Position numbers and translations under genes: made by a program. The notes under the pieces were generated by a model. It ran no database searches. It was not told where the DNA came from and saw nothing but the letters and a program-made list of their open reading frames with translations. Source: Cladochytrium replicatum (Eukaryota; Chytridiomycota; Chytridiomycetes; Cladochytriales; Cladochytriaceae). From it: a DNA stretch of 64,000 nt. Positions 1 to 10,658 of this stretch are shown here, in pieces. Numbering within the stretch: position 1 is the stretch's first letter; the number at the start of each line of letters is the position of its first letter. The stretch lies in NCBI GenBank assembly GCA_025526935.1, contig JAHLKD010000117.1, positions 99,171 through 163,170 on the forward strand, in the 5' to 3' direction.

Positions 1-900
1 CTGCCTTCCAAGGTTTCCAATCCACGTTACCGACAGATAGTTGATGTATGCAGTCCAGAACCTTGGCCACTCAGAAGGATACCTATTTATTACACTGATT
101 TATATGCAGATCAGCACTCCCTCTCAGAAAAATGAGCCTCCTTCTGAGCAAACTGTTCAACATCGGAGAAGGTACGATGAACATGCTTACCAGGTATACC
201 TCCGCTGAATGGAGTTTTTGACAATGCTCTGAACATACTATATATAGTGGGAGAGGTACTGAGTGAGTTGTTGTGCTGAATCCAGTTCCTGAGCAACATG
301 CACCTTAAGAAGAGCAAGGTCGGTTTGAGCACTACTACTTTAAGTTGATGTTCAGCTTGAGTGTTTGTCAGATTCAAAGAAGATGGGCCGCAAGAACTCA
401 TTTTGGGAGAGCAGTTTGTAGTTGACATTGACACACTTGATTGATCATAGTAGAGACGGCAATTTAAGGTCATGAATCACCTCATTGATCTTATGCATCT
501 GGAAGCAGACCTCTTTCACCAAAAGGATAGCAGTACGTCAGTGCTGCTGCAGGCTAACCAACTCAAGAGAACTGGTTGGATGAGCCTCGGGAATTCTAAC
601 AATCACCTTGATAGCCAAAGAGATGCTTCTTGGGCTGCCCATTGATGTTGGCGCTGCAGGTGTCCCTGCTTCTGAATGCCTGTCTGTTGTTTCAGAGCAG
701 CAAGGCCTTCCTCCAGGGTAGTTGCACGTGATTTCCATCTTGCAATCTCCTCAGAGGCTGACTTATTCTGCCTTTCCATAGCAGAGCTAATTTCCCTGAA
801 TCTTGCTAGCTCTTCGTGCTCCCTGTGCTGAATCAATGAACCGGCCCTGCCCGATTGATCAATGAGTGCCTTCTTTCGCACTTCTGCTCGATTCGGGTCC
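1..900. other. Unassigned left-edge sequence, possibly transposon debris
   Basis: No recognisable gene. The minus strand has an open stretch at 603-881 rich in E, R, K, Q and A with coiled-coil character (e.g. SASEEIARWKSRATTLEEG), followed by further short frames to about 111. The plus strand opens with about 43 codons from the window edge that stop near 134. Given the adjacent retroelement these could be gag or other transposon fragments, but no family motif is visible. Confidence 0.4.
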
Positions 901-949
901 TTCTCTCGTTCATTGCCCTCTCTTCAAGATCCTTTGCCATGGTCAACAG

Positions 950-2463
950 TCGTTCTGACAGTAAATTGGACAAGATGAACAAACGTCATGCCAAAGTCCT
1001 TGATACTATGTTGGAATTTGACCTCTTAATTGAATGGATACCTGGAAAATTACAATTGCTGACTTTCTATTGTGCAACTCAAAAAATATTTCTGCAGGTG
1101 TTCAAACTGTCAATAATTTGGCTTCTGATGCGAAATTTTGTGGAACAATTATGACATTCCTTTAAGCACGACAAGTTTTATACAAAAGTTTGTGCTGCCT
1201 TGCCAGGACTGCTGGTTATGTCAATCACACAACTAAAGCATCACTGTAGACGAAGACCTTCTCTTCTATGAGAAAACCCTTCTGTATCTTCCAAAGTCTT
1301 TGAGTTCAGAAATCGTACAAGAACATCATGATAACATTTATTCTGCACATCCGTCCGCAACAATAACTCATCACAACCTTCAGAAGAGTAATTACTGGCC
1401 AAATATGGTTCTTGACGTTAGACGTTACTTTGGTCACTGTGAAGTGTGTCAACGTAATAAAGACTCAAATCATCATCCATATGGTTTGCTGAAAAGTTTA
1501 CCTGTTCCCCGTGATTATTGGACTAGTATTCACATAGACTGGATGACACAGTTATCATAAGCGACACGTTTGATGCTATTTTGGTAATAATATGCCGCTT
1601 GTCCAAAACGATTCAACTAGTTGCTGTTTGGACTACTGACTCTGCTTTTGATACCACTCTCCAATTTCCATCTAATGTATTCAAATTTCAAGGTATTCCT
1701 TGTCAATTTGAAAACAAAAACAAGACCATTTGACAAATCCTTCGACTGTTTGCATCCCACAAGCAAGATGATTGGGTACAGTTGTTGCAGTTTGTAGACT
1801 TTGCAATCAACAATTCTCCCAGTCAAAATACGACATCCACACCATTTTTCCTTGTTTATGGAACACACCCTCAAGTTCCTACTGAAATGGACACCACAGT
1901 GTCTCTTGTCAAAGACTTCGATGTGTAATGCTTAAGCTCTATATGTCTCTTGTCAAAGACTTGATGTGTAATGCTTAAGCTCTATACTCCAATGCATGTG
2001 GAAAAGAGAATAAATTTTTGGTGATAATATTTTGCTTTCTACGGAGAACTTCCATGATGATCTTATACATGAACATAGATCTACCAAACTCTTACCAAAG
2101 AGAATTGGCCCTTATGAGATCATTGGAAAAATAATAACGCCTACAAGCTGAAACTTCCTAATACGATTAAGATTCACCATGTTGTGAATATTTCGGAACT
2201 GGAAGATTATTTGGTCACCTGAGACCGATCACTTGTCTCGCCACTCGTACACCTGTCCTCCCCCAATCTCTGGGTAAGGAGATGATGCAGAATATGAAGT
2301 TGAGGACATTATTGACCATAGCCGTCATTGCAATAAGATGCTATACTTGGTCAAGTTTTTAGGCTTTCTATTCAAAGAAGCCGAATGGCTCTCTGAAACC
2401 AGGGCTGCTGAAGCATCAGCACTACACTCTGACTACCTGCAGGCACCACCTCTTGGGTTTTAA
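950..2463 (+). mobile_element. Decayed Ty3/gypsy chromovirus, 3' part of pol
   Basis: Three pieces of a Ty3/gypsy polyprotein lie in order on the plus strand in different frames. At 950-1080 is an RNase H tail (FDLLIEWIPGK, matching the conserved 'YRPGK' motif). At 1300-1560 is an integrase zinc-binding HHCC module ending CEVCQRNKD, followed by frameshifted integrase core to about 1925. At 2281-2463 is a chromodomain (YEVEDIID, then YLVKFLGF, then EAEWL) that ends in a stop. Stops and frameshifts separate every piece, so the element is dead. The chromodomain places it among the chromoviruses. No LTRs or reverse-transcriptase core were found, so the boundaries are only those of recognisable homology. 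Confidence 0.85.
1901..1987. repeat. Tandem 44-bp duplication inside the retroelement
   Basis: A 44-bp stretch starting gtctcttgtcaaagactt is repeated immediately, at 1901 and 1945. The second copy lacks one base (cttcg becomes cttg). It interrupts the decayed integrase and post-dates loss of coding function. Confidence 0.85.
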
Positions 2464-3340
2464 CACAAGGTTCATCATCTGCTCTGCAGCTCCATCAGAC
2501 ATGATTTCAATTAGCGCAATAGTTCAGCTGATACAAGAGTATCTTCCATATTGATAAGATCTGCCAGAACACCCAAAGAAACAGGCTCTCTTACAACACA
2601 TAGCATTCCAGCTGGGTCTCATGTATTCTCAGGGGCATCGCCCAAATGCTGATGATACAGATGGGGAGCGTTTCAAGTCATCATGAAGGAAACACTGTCA
2701 TGAATACATTCTGGTGATGCGTGGTAATTCTTTTGGATACAAAGCTCAGTATCATCAAGATGCTGAAAGTGAGGGAAACGTGGCTGGTGATGAGCAAAAC
2801 AATGGAATTGTTGCTGGATTACCTGCCAATGACATTCTTCCAGAAGATGACATTGATGACTATTTCATTGATCTCGAAGGTGATCGACAATGGATTGGCG
2901 ACATTGAGCACCCTGTCCCTGTGCTGATGTATTTGACATTGTTTCAGCTACATTCTTTGGAGACTTTGATGTAATCAAGTTACACACAAGTCACATTGAC
3001 CCAAAACACACTATGGGCTGCAGCACTCAGTTTGCCAATCGCTTCGTTCAGTAGCTGTTTGTTTGTTCCAAGGTAAATAAGAAAGGTGTTCCCGAGCATA
3101 GACCTGAATATCACGTAAGGTTGTCAGATCAGATGGGCGAAGCTCAGGAGTGGTAGTCTAAGGATCGGTGGGTCGGGTTCTGGTCCGTTGACAAATTGAA
3201 CCTGATCCAAGGAAAGTTTTTCGGATCAGATCCAGATCGGGAATCGGGTCAAGAAGCGAAACCCTTATCGGGTCGACTTCAGACCCACGTAAAACCAATG
3301 TCATAAGAAAAGAGAAAAGGAAGTAACATTTACCTGAGTT
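2464..3340. other. Gene-free stretch between retroelement and repeats
   Basis: No supported gene. A plus-strand open frame at 2718-2974 is acidic (ILPEDDIDDYFIDLEGD) and matches no family I recognise. Around 3160-3290 the DNA is dominated by short gatc/gggtc-type motifs (ggatcggtgggtcgggttct, cagatccagatcgggaatcg), which makes a repetitive Asp/Pro/Arg translation on the minus strand. I regard that as simple sequence, not coding. Confidence 0.4.
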
Positions 3341-3342
3341 GC

Positions 3343-3545
3343 ACTTTCTGTCCACGCAAACACTCCAAGAGACACAATAGAAGTATTGCAACAACCATTT
3401 CTATCCACAACAGACTTTGAGAGCTTTACTTTCTGTCCACGCGGGCACTTTCCAGGAAGACACAGTAGAAGATTTGAAACAAAAAATTTCTATCACAGCA
3501 CACACTTTGAGAGCTGCACTTTCTGTCCACGCGGACACTTAGCCG
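3343..3545. repeat. Three diverged tandem copies of an 85-90 bp unit
   Basis: The block actttctgtccacgc recurs at 3343, 3428 and 3518, each followed by variants of gacacaRtagaag and then by tctatcYacaRcaSactttgagagc before the next copy. Spacing is 85 and then 90 bp. The copies have diverged by substitutions and small indels, so the array is old. Confidence 0.8.
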
Positions 3546-3739
3546 ACCATTCAAACACGGGCGTCAGGGTCAATGAAGTTTGTAAGGAAGTTCAAGAGGG
3601 ACAACTTTGCTCTTATGGTCGGCGGTAAACTTTGCAATTTGGCACTCATGGACGGTAGACCAGAACTTGTTCGCCCACTGACCTACGGATATACTTACGA
3701 TTGCGAAAAGTTGTTAGCAAATATTCCAAATCGAGCATT

Positions 3740-4070
3740 TTTACAAACTCTCGCGTTGGCACATAGCACCAAAGTACTCTTTTCAACTGTGCAGCAGCAG
3801 CAATCCCAACCATCGTTTTCCCTACACCGGTCGGCAACACAGTGATGCCGCTCCTGGCAAGCCCGTTTCCAAGCATTTTACTTAAGCTTTTCTCCTGATA
3901 GTCTTTGATCGTTGTTCGTGGCTGCAGGTCGATCCCGAGGTTCGCATTGACGTCGTCGTGTCTGAAGTCGTACTTCTCCATGAGCGGATAGTCAAGCTCG
4001 CCACACCGTCTTCGAACATCTTCCACCATGGACTTTTGGATCTCACATGACTATACAAAATCCCATTCAT
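3740..4070 (-). pseudogene. Truncated XPB/Ssl2 (TFIIH helicase) fragment
   Basis: The minus strand encodes a clear match to the region just before and including helicase motif I of XPB/Ssl2, the 3'-5' translocase subunit of [20 protein letters not shown], then EKYDFR, then [13 protein letters not shown], then the Walker A segment LPTGVGKT (the family usually has LPCGAGKS/T). Homology stops about 20 residues after Walker A, so motifs Ia-VI are missing. Upstream, an in-frame TAG separates NEWDFV from SCEIQKS. The truncation plus the stop argue for a pseudogene fragment; a working XPB should exist elsewhere. An alternative is an assembly break or an unusual exon arrangement. Confidence 0.7.
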
Positions 4071-4940
4071 TCATAAGGACGTTATCTTCGTCCTCATCTT
4101 CGCGGTCGACGGTGATGACAGGTCCGAAATCGGGGTCTTCAGTTGCCCTACCAGCGGCAGCCGCACTGCAATCCGATTTCGGAGTTGACTCCCCAGAGGA
4201 GCTACGGCAGTGATGGTTTTTAGTTCGGATGGACACTTGTTGTTGATGGATTGGGGCTGGAATCGATTGGCTCTTCGAGCTCTGCGAGTTCGTCTTCGGT
4301 TCGGACGAGTTATGCTCTCTGGATGAGAGGATCTCGCAAAAGTATTCGTAGGATCTCCGGAAAACGCGATTCAATGAAGTCTACCTTTCAAGGGTTGCTG
4401 GGGTGACATCGTTTGCGGCCGATTTCCCAATAGCGTAGATGGCGGCAAGATCGGATTTCTCTTCCGCGGAGAGCTTTTGCCTTTTAGATTGCACGCCGCC
4501 CATGCCAACGCCATCTAGCAAGTTCTTAAAGGGATTTTGAAAGAACATCAGAGCAATGCAGTATACGTGGTTCCATGCTCTACAGTACAGGCGAGCCCCT
4601 GACTCACCCCTTTTCCTCCCAGCGTTGCTTCCTCCCACTTCCGTGTTAGAACACTGCGAGGTCTGAGAACAAGCCACGGATTTTCAGGATTTGAAGGATT
4701 TTTTGCTATTTCCTTATTTTCTAAGAGTTGCTGCTCGAAAGCACCAGCTAGGTGCTTTAGCGCTATCGCTTTGATCTCCACGTCGACAAGTCTTGCTCCA
4801 CAGCCCTCAACGCTCGCTGCCGTTCCCAGCGCCAGCGCGGGTCGCCGCCCGTCAACCCCAAACCCGCGACACATTATTATCTGATCATTTGGGCTTGGCA
4901 AGTCCAAACTCAAGGCGTGAACGCTGCCAATCGCGAGCAT
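4071..4940 (-). other. Unresolved minus-strand coding fragments
   Basis: Several minus-strand frames read like protein but could not be joined into a known family. They are VEIKAIALKHLAGAFEQQLL (about 4720-4790), SKRQKLSAEEKSDLAAIYAI (about 4425-4490) and an acidic/Ser-rich stretch ending in DREDEDED just before the XPB fragment (4070-4310). Plausible short introns exist, for example a GTAGAC donor near 4386 and a TCCAG acceptor near 4320. They may be the 5' part of a gene whose 3' part is the XPB-like fragment, or a separate broken gene. No function is assigned. Confidence 0.3.
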
Positions 4941-4956
4941 CCAGCGACGATTACAG

Positions 4957-6475
4957 ATGCTCGTCGCGTTCTATATCACCGGGCATGTAAGCTTCTCAAT
5001 CAGCCGTGGCCGTTTTCGTGTCCCGCTCTGATCTCAATATTTCAGGGATTCGGACATGCTACTCGATCTTCAGAAGTCATACATGCATTGCTACGAGATG
5101 GCCATCGCGTGTTTGTGGTCGCTTCTCCACACCTGGCAAAGAGCTTCATCATAAATGATCTGCTTGAAGCTGGCGCAGAAGTACGAGAGTCCCATTTCGA
5201 GTCAAACTTCGTACAGGTGTGTGACAATTTTGTTGAAGGGGTTTACGTAGAAAAGCCTTACTAAACTTCACAAAGACCGACCCGGTTGTCATTAACCGAA
5301 CAGCTTCATTCAAATCATTACGAGACATGATCGCAAACGACGTACCTAGAATACTAGAACAGGAGATTAAATGGCTGAAATCCGTCGATCCAGCGATTGT
5401 TTGCCTCGATTCCCCATTTCTACCTGCCCGCGCTGCAAAGAGAGCTGGATACAAAGTGGGTTTGATGAACATGACATTCTCGGGTTTGGTCTGATGACCG
5501 CCCATTCAGGCTATTTACGTTACAAATTTCACATTCGATTCCATATTCACCTACATTGCACCTCCAGCGGACAAAGAGGTGCAAGCCGATCTCGAATTCG
5601 TCGCATCCTGCTACCGCGATGCCGACTTCCTCCTCCGTCTCCCCGGCCATATCGTCATGCCCGCTTTCACTCGCCCCGAACACAAAGTTGATTTCTCCAT
5701 GCTCCCACCAAACACCTCGCCATCTCAACCCACCCGTCGCCACATCCAACTCCCTCTCGTAGTCCGCCAACCACGTCACGGCCTCGACGTCCATGCAACT
5801 TTCAACATTCCTCGCGACCAAAAAATCCTCTTGGTCTCGTTTGGCGGACACAGCCTCACCGCAAATACGTGGAAAACAGAAGAGCTCCTTCCACCTGGAT
5901 GGGTCGGACTCGTTTCGGACCGGGAGATGCCGGTCGACGACCACCGCCTTATATTCTTTGAGATGTCGAGCGTTTTCGTACCCGATTTGCTGAGCGGAGG
6001 CGTCGATGCTGTGCTTGGTAAGTGCGGGTACGGGATGTGCGCAGAAGTCGTCGCCGCAGGACTCCCCTTCATCTATGTGCCCCGACCGGACTTTGCAGAA
6101 GAGCACGGGCTTGTGAGGATGCTCGATGACTATGGAGTCGCGATTCGGATGGAACAGACGGATTTCTACGGCGGGGTGTGGAAACATAAGGTTGAGGAAG
6201 TGTGGACGCTTAGAGAGCAGTTGATGGTAAAGAAGGGCTATGCGATGACAAACGGGAATGGGAACGGGATGAACGGAGACTATGCGATTGCGAATGGAGA
6301 TGGAGTTTACAAGAGCAAATGTGTACGACCGCGGCTCGGGAGGAAGATGATACATGACAATGGGGCGGAAGTTGCTTCGGAAATGCTTGTGCGGATAGCG
6401 AACGAGGGGCTCGATTGGACGACTGGATATGAGAGCCCGGAGAGTCCTGTCGATACCGTCACAGTTAATGTTTGA
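4957..6475 (+). CDS. Glycosyltransferase like the N-terminal half of L-arabinokinase
   Basis: Model: exons 4957-4986, 5046-5216, 5276-5455 and 5510-6475, 448 residues; the introns are 59, 59 and 54 bp. The start ATG gives MLVAFYITGH, which splices to GFGHATRS, the glycine-rich N-terminal motif of GT-B enzymes in this family. Later signatures are PLVVRQPR, LLVSFGG, VPDLLSGGVDAVLGKCGYG and EVVAAGLPFIYVPR, in the same order as in the glycosyltransferase-like half of plant and bacterial L-arabinokinases. The GHMP kinase half is absent: the protein ends after a short Gly/Asn-rich linker (NGNGNGMNGD) and a helical tail. It therefore probably transfers or binds a nucleotide sugar and does not phosphorylate arabinose. 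Substrate unknown; likely cytosolic (no signal peptide). Confidence 0.8.
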
Positions 6476-7580
6476 GGTTATGCTGATTCGGAGAAGGAGA
6501 AGTGGGATGATCTGTTTGAAAACATTCATGTTCTTTGTATTTATGAAATTTTGTGCCGTTCTCGTACGTGTATGAAATAGATTGAAATTATCAATTAAAA
6601 GAGCACTTGGGCCAGCTCCGCTTTACCCATAAGCTGATCTGTAAGTACCTTCAGTCCCTACACTTGGGTCAAAGATGTAATGTCCACTGTTACATTGGAT
6701 CCGAAGTTTGCTCCGCAATTGTTTTGGCCTCCACTTGGCATCTTGGCATTGAAGAGTCATCGAGTTCAGATACTCATAACAACCTCTTTAACAGTTCATC
6801 GCAAAATCTTAATCCGACCAAAATTTTGATTTTATCATGTCGACCATTTCAATAGAGGGCGGTTCACTTTGGCTCACCGACGGCGTCTCCTCCCAGTCCT
6901 GCGAAGCAAAGATCGTGGCGAGCACAAGGACCTCTGTCAGAACATTGTGAGTCTGATTTATTTCAAGTTGGCAGACCCCCACGTGTCCAAAACCACCCGT
7001 CCAGTACTCATGAATGGTACCCCTGTCTTTGTCATAGACGTAGTTCGAGGGAACCGAGATATGGCATCAGCGCTTTGCAAGAATGGGGTGGGCGTCCACG
7101 GACGACAGCAGGCCGATGAGGCTGATAAGGAAAATTGCAATGACTTTCATTGCAGAAAGATAGAACAATAATAATGTTTGGAATTTCGGTTGCTTTTAAA
7201 TCAAATCCACAAAAATATGGACAAAAATATTCTCATGGCACCTCTGTTAGTAAGCTCAAAAATCTGTATCCTTTTGGGAGCTGTGGAGATCTGAGTCGCA
7301 TGTAAGGAACTCGAAGATCCGCTGAGTCACATAAGGAACTCGAACATCCACCATTAAAGTTAGTCTGAGCGGACCGCCTCACCAGTGCTTATCCAAAAGA
7401 CTATTTTGAAAAGACGTGCTAGCCGAGTTCCATCAAAACTCTGGAGTGGAACGCAATGCTCGAGCAAAATTTCCCAGCTGTGGACTCCTGCTGTTGAACG
7501 TGTTGGTTTGTTAATTCTTAAAAAATATACAGACTTAGTTCCATCTTCTATTAACAGCAACGATTTTTCCAATTTTCTTT
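6476..7580. other. Intergenic, with one signal-peptide-like ORF
   Basis: Mostly non-coding. After the glycosyltransferase stop there is A/T-rich sequence suited to 3' processing (aattatcaattaaaag near 6587). The only coding hint is the minus-strand ORF described separately at 7067-7150. Nothing else recognised. Confidence 0.4.
7067..7150 (-). pseudogene. Signal-peptide start of a possible broken secreted-protein gene
   Basis: A minus-strand ATG at 7150 opens a textbook secretion signal: MKVIAIFLISLIGLL followed by SSVDAHP. After 27 codons it meets TGA at 7069-7067. The same frame then stays open for about 75 codons (CHISVPSNYVYDKD and onward through GTIHEYWTGGFGHVGVC), so one stop separates a signal sequence from a possible mature domain. 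No intron that removes the stop is evident. It could be a decayed small secreted protein or chance; family unknown. Confidence 0.3.
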
Positions 7581-7674
7581 TTCTTGAATTCTCTGGGGTT
7601 GTTTTGAATGTTCTGGCACTTCCTCGACCACCTCAGAATATTCCCGGATCCGTGGGAAACGGTTCCATATAAAA
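7581..7674 (+). promoter_or_regulatory. Heat-shock elements and TATA box of HSP104
   Basis: Alternating GAA/TTC units, the binding sites for Hsf1 trimers, cluster directly upstream of the Hsp104 start: TTCttGAAttCTC at 7581-7593, GAAtgTTCtgGCA at 7606-7618, GAAtaTTCccGGA at 7636-7648, and a further gGAAAcggTTCC at about 7655-7666. A TATAAAA box at 7668-7674 lies about 30 bp before the ATG at 7705, implying a very short 5' leader or a more upstream start of transcription. The arrangement supports strong heat induction. Confidence 0.8.
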
Positions 7675-7704
7675 GGCGATTTCTTGCAACAGAAAACCAA
7701 CGCA

Positions 7705-10541
7705 ATGGCAATCGACCCAGAGCAGTGGACAGACAAAACAACTGCTATTTTCCAGGCTGCAAATAGCCAGGCTCAGAATTACCAGCACACACAGATCACA
7801 CCTCTCCATTTCGCTGTCGCATTGTTCGAAAATGACGACGACCGTCTTCTGTCTCACATTCTACAGAAGGCTGGTGCCGACGCATCTGCTGCGGAGAGAA
7901 GATGCAAGGGCAAGCTTCTAACTCTTCCAGCACAGAATCCCCCGCCGGACGACATTTCTCTTGGAGGTGAAGCAAGAAGATTTTTGAATGCAGCCATCGC
8001 CGTCCAGAAAAATCAGAAGGTATGTTAGATATTCATTATTTTGTGATAACTTACTGAATCGTGAATCAGGATACCCATCTTGCGGTCGACCACTTGATTC
8101 TCGCTCTTCTCGACCAGTCGGACATTCTGAAATTCTTCGTGGAGGCGGGCTCATCCAAAAAATCTATTGAGACTGCCGTCTCACAGATCCGTGGCTCTCG
8201 CCGCGTCGACTCCCGATCCGCCGACTCAACCTACGAAGCACTCTCTAAATACGCCGTCGACCTCGTTTCGCAAGCCCAGCAAGGAAAGCTCGACCCCGTC
8301 ATCGGACGCGACGAAACGGTCGGACGTGTCGTGCGTGTTCTCGCTCGCCGCACGAAGAACAACCCCTGCCTGGTTGGCGAACCCGGTGTCGGTAAAACCG
8401 CCATCGTCGAGCTACTCGCTCAGCGCATCGTAAAGAAGGACGTTCCGCAGTCGCTTCAGGGTAAGAAGGTGTTCGCGCTCGACATGGGCGCGCTTGTGGC
8501 GGGTGCAAAGTACCGCGGTGAGTTCGAAGAGCGGCTTAAGAGCGTTCTGAAAGAAGTCAAGGACTCCGAATCAATCTTGTTCCTTGATGAGATCCACACC
8601 CTCATTGGAGCAGGGAAGACCGACGGCGCGATGGATGCGGCGAACTTATTAAAGCCGATGCTGGCTAGAGGAGAGCTTCATGTCATTGGAGCAACCACAC
8701 TTGGCGAGTACCAGAAATACGTCGAGACAGATCCGGCTTTCGAGCGTCGATTCCAGCTCGTGCGTGTGGACGAACCAAACGTTGAAGATACGATTTCCAT
8801 CTTGAGAGGGCTGAAGGAGCGGTACGAGATGCACCACGGCGTCAAGATAAGCGACGCTGCTTTGGTATCTGCGGCAGTTCTCTCCGATCGATACATCACT
8901 TCTCGCAAGCTCCCGGACAAAGCCATTGATCTCGTTGATGAAGCTATGGCTCACATCCGCGTTCAGCTCGACTCCCAACCCGAAGTCATCGACAACCTCG
9001 AACGCAAGCACCTACAACTTGAGATTGAAGCAACCGCGTTGGCCAAAGAAAAGGACGCCAGCTCCCAGCAACGCCTCATCAAAGTCCGTGACGAAGTGTC
9101 TCGCATTCAAGAACAGCTGAAGCCGCTCAAAGCCCGATATGCCAACGAGAAGTATCGTATGGACGAGTTGAGACAGCTCACGGTCAAGATGGAAGACATC
9201 AAGAACCGTATCGCCGAGGCTGAGAGGAACTACAACCTTACTCTGGCCGCGGATTTGAAATACTACGCTGTGCCTGATCTCCAAAAGAAGTATGTACTGA
9301 ACTGATATCGCTTTGATAATTTGCTGACTTTGAACCTGTTTAGGATTGATGCATTGGAATCGCAAATCAGCGACGAACGGACAAAGTCTGCCGCTTCCAC
9401 CGGAGTGGATGTTCTTGCGAAAGTAACGGAAACAGTGACTCCAGAGCAGATCGCGGAGGTGGTCGCGAGATGGACCGGCATTCCCGTCGAGCGACTCTCC
9501 AAATCTCAAGTCGAACGGTTGATGACTCTCGAAGATGCCATGCACAAGCGTGTAGTCGGACAAGAAGAAGCTGTCAAAGCCGTCGCTGAGGCGATCCTTC
9601 GCTTCAGGGCTGGATTGACGTCTGGATCCCCGCCTTCTTTCTTGTTCCTCGGACCAACGGGTGTTGGAAAAACGGAACTCGCCAAGACACTTGCGCATGA
9701 GCTCTTTGACGACGAAAAGCACATCATCCGAATCGATATGAGCGAGTACATGGAGCAGCACACCGTTTCGCGACTCTTCGGTCCTCCACCTGGCTACGTC
9801 GGTTACTCAGAGGGTGGTCAGCTCACCGAAGCCGTGCGACGCAAACCGTTCTCTGTGGTGCTCTTCGACGAAATTGAGAAAGCTCATCCCCAAGTCTTGA
9901 ATGTTCTCCTCCAGATGCTTGACGATGGACGTCTCACGGACGGCAAAGGACGTGTGGTGGACTTCTCAAACACTGTGATCATCATGACCTCCAACGTCGG
10001 CGCGCACTTGCTCCAGAGCTCGATCGCGGTATCATCCTCCTCTCGCGAATCTTCGCCTTCTTCAGTTCACGGTGCGAGCCCGCGACGCAACAAGGAATCT
10101 GCAACTATTGAGCTATCACCTCATGTACAAGAGCTCGTGATGGCAGAAGTACGGCGAACGTTCAAGCCCGAATTCCTGAACCGTATCATCGACACGATCC
10201 TCTTCCATCCACTCGCGCGGCCCCAGCTCCGCGAGATCGTGCGGATCCAGTTCCAACGTGTCGCGTCGAGACTTGAGACGCAGAGATCTGTCAAACTCGT
10301 TCTCACCGAGCGCGCGGCCGATGCGATCTTGAAGGCGTCGTATGACCCTATGTATGGCGCGCGACCTATTCGGCGGTACATTGAGAAAGTGGTCGTGACT
10401 CAGCTTGCGAAGATGGTTGTTACCGGAGAGATTGTGGAGCGGTCGTTGGTGAAAATCGATGCGGATATGGACGGAGAGCTTCTTTTTTCGTCGGAGAAGG
10501 GAGTGGATATGATGGATGTAGAAAATGGCAGGGAGGAATGA
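7705..10541 (+). CDS. HSP104: Hsp104/ClpB-type protein disaggregase
   Basis: AAA+ chaperone that threads aggregated proteins through a hexameric pore together with Hsp70/Hsp40; cytosol and nucleus. Model: exons 7705-8019, 8070-9289 and 9344-10541 (introns 50 and 54 bp), 910 residues, the usual length. In order: Clp N domain ([16 protein letters not shown]), NBD1 with Walker A GEPGVGKT near residue 210 and Walker [10 protein letters not shown], the coiled-coil M domain (about 410-530), NBD2 with GPTGVGKT near 615 and [11 protein letters not shown], and the pore-loop segment [13 protein letters not shown] Ser-rich insert ([12 protein letters not shown]) sits in NBD2 after the SNVG motif. The annotated C terminus, [10 protein letters not shown], lacks the long acidic tail seen in many fungal homologues; that tail may lie beyond the stop (see next entry). 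Heat-shock elements precede it. Confidence 0.97.
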
Positions 10542-10658
10542 CTATATGGTAGTGATACCGAAATGCATGGAAAACGACGAGGGACGGGTGAAAGAGATGA
10601 CGATAAAGAGCATGAATCCGATGAGGAAGTAAAGGAGAAACGGTTGAAGAGCCAGTGA
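10542..10658 (+). other. Possible stop-codon readthrough extension of Hsp104
   Basis: The Hsp104 stop is TGA followed directly by CTA, the leaky UGA-CUA context known from fungi and animals. The same frame then stays open for 38 codons to a second TGA at 10656-10658. The extension is strongly charged (GERDDDKEHESDEEVKEK) and ends KRLKSQ. Acidic, charged tails are normal at Hsp104 C termini, so this looks like real coding sequence and not random 3' UTR. It does not end in a peroxisomal targeting tripeptide. An alternative is that an ancestral tail was recently lost through a new stop. Confidence 0.5.

Noticed and set aside
3158-3394. Minus-strand ORF with repeated Asp/Pro/Arg (PIPDLDLIRKTF)
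   Set aside because: Produced by simple gatc/gggtc-type DNA motifs; no domain or splice support.
5484-5509. Possible 26-bp intron in the glycosyltransferase
   Set aside because: Too short; using the GTGGGT donor at 5456 gives a 54-bp intron and restores the family motif AIYVTNFTFD.
5420-6529. Long minus-strand open frame (369 codons) opposite the glycosyltransferase
   Set aside because: It is antisense to a well-supported exon, has no domain signature and reflects codon bias of the plus-strand gene.
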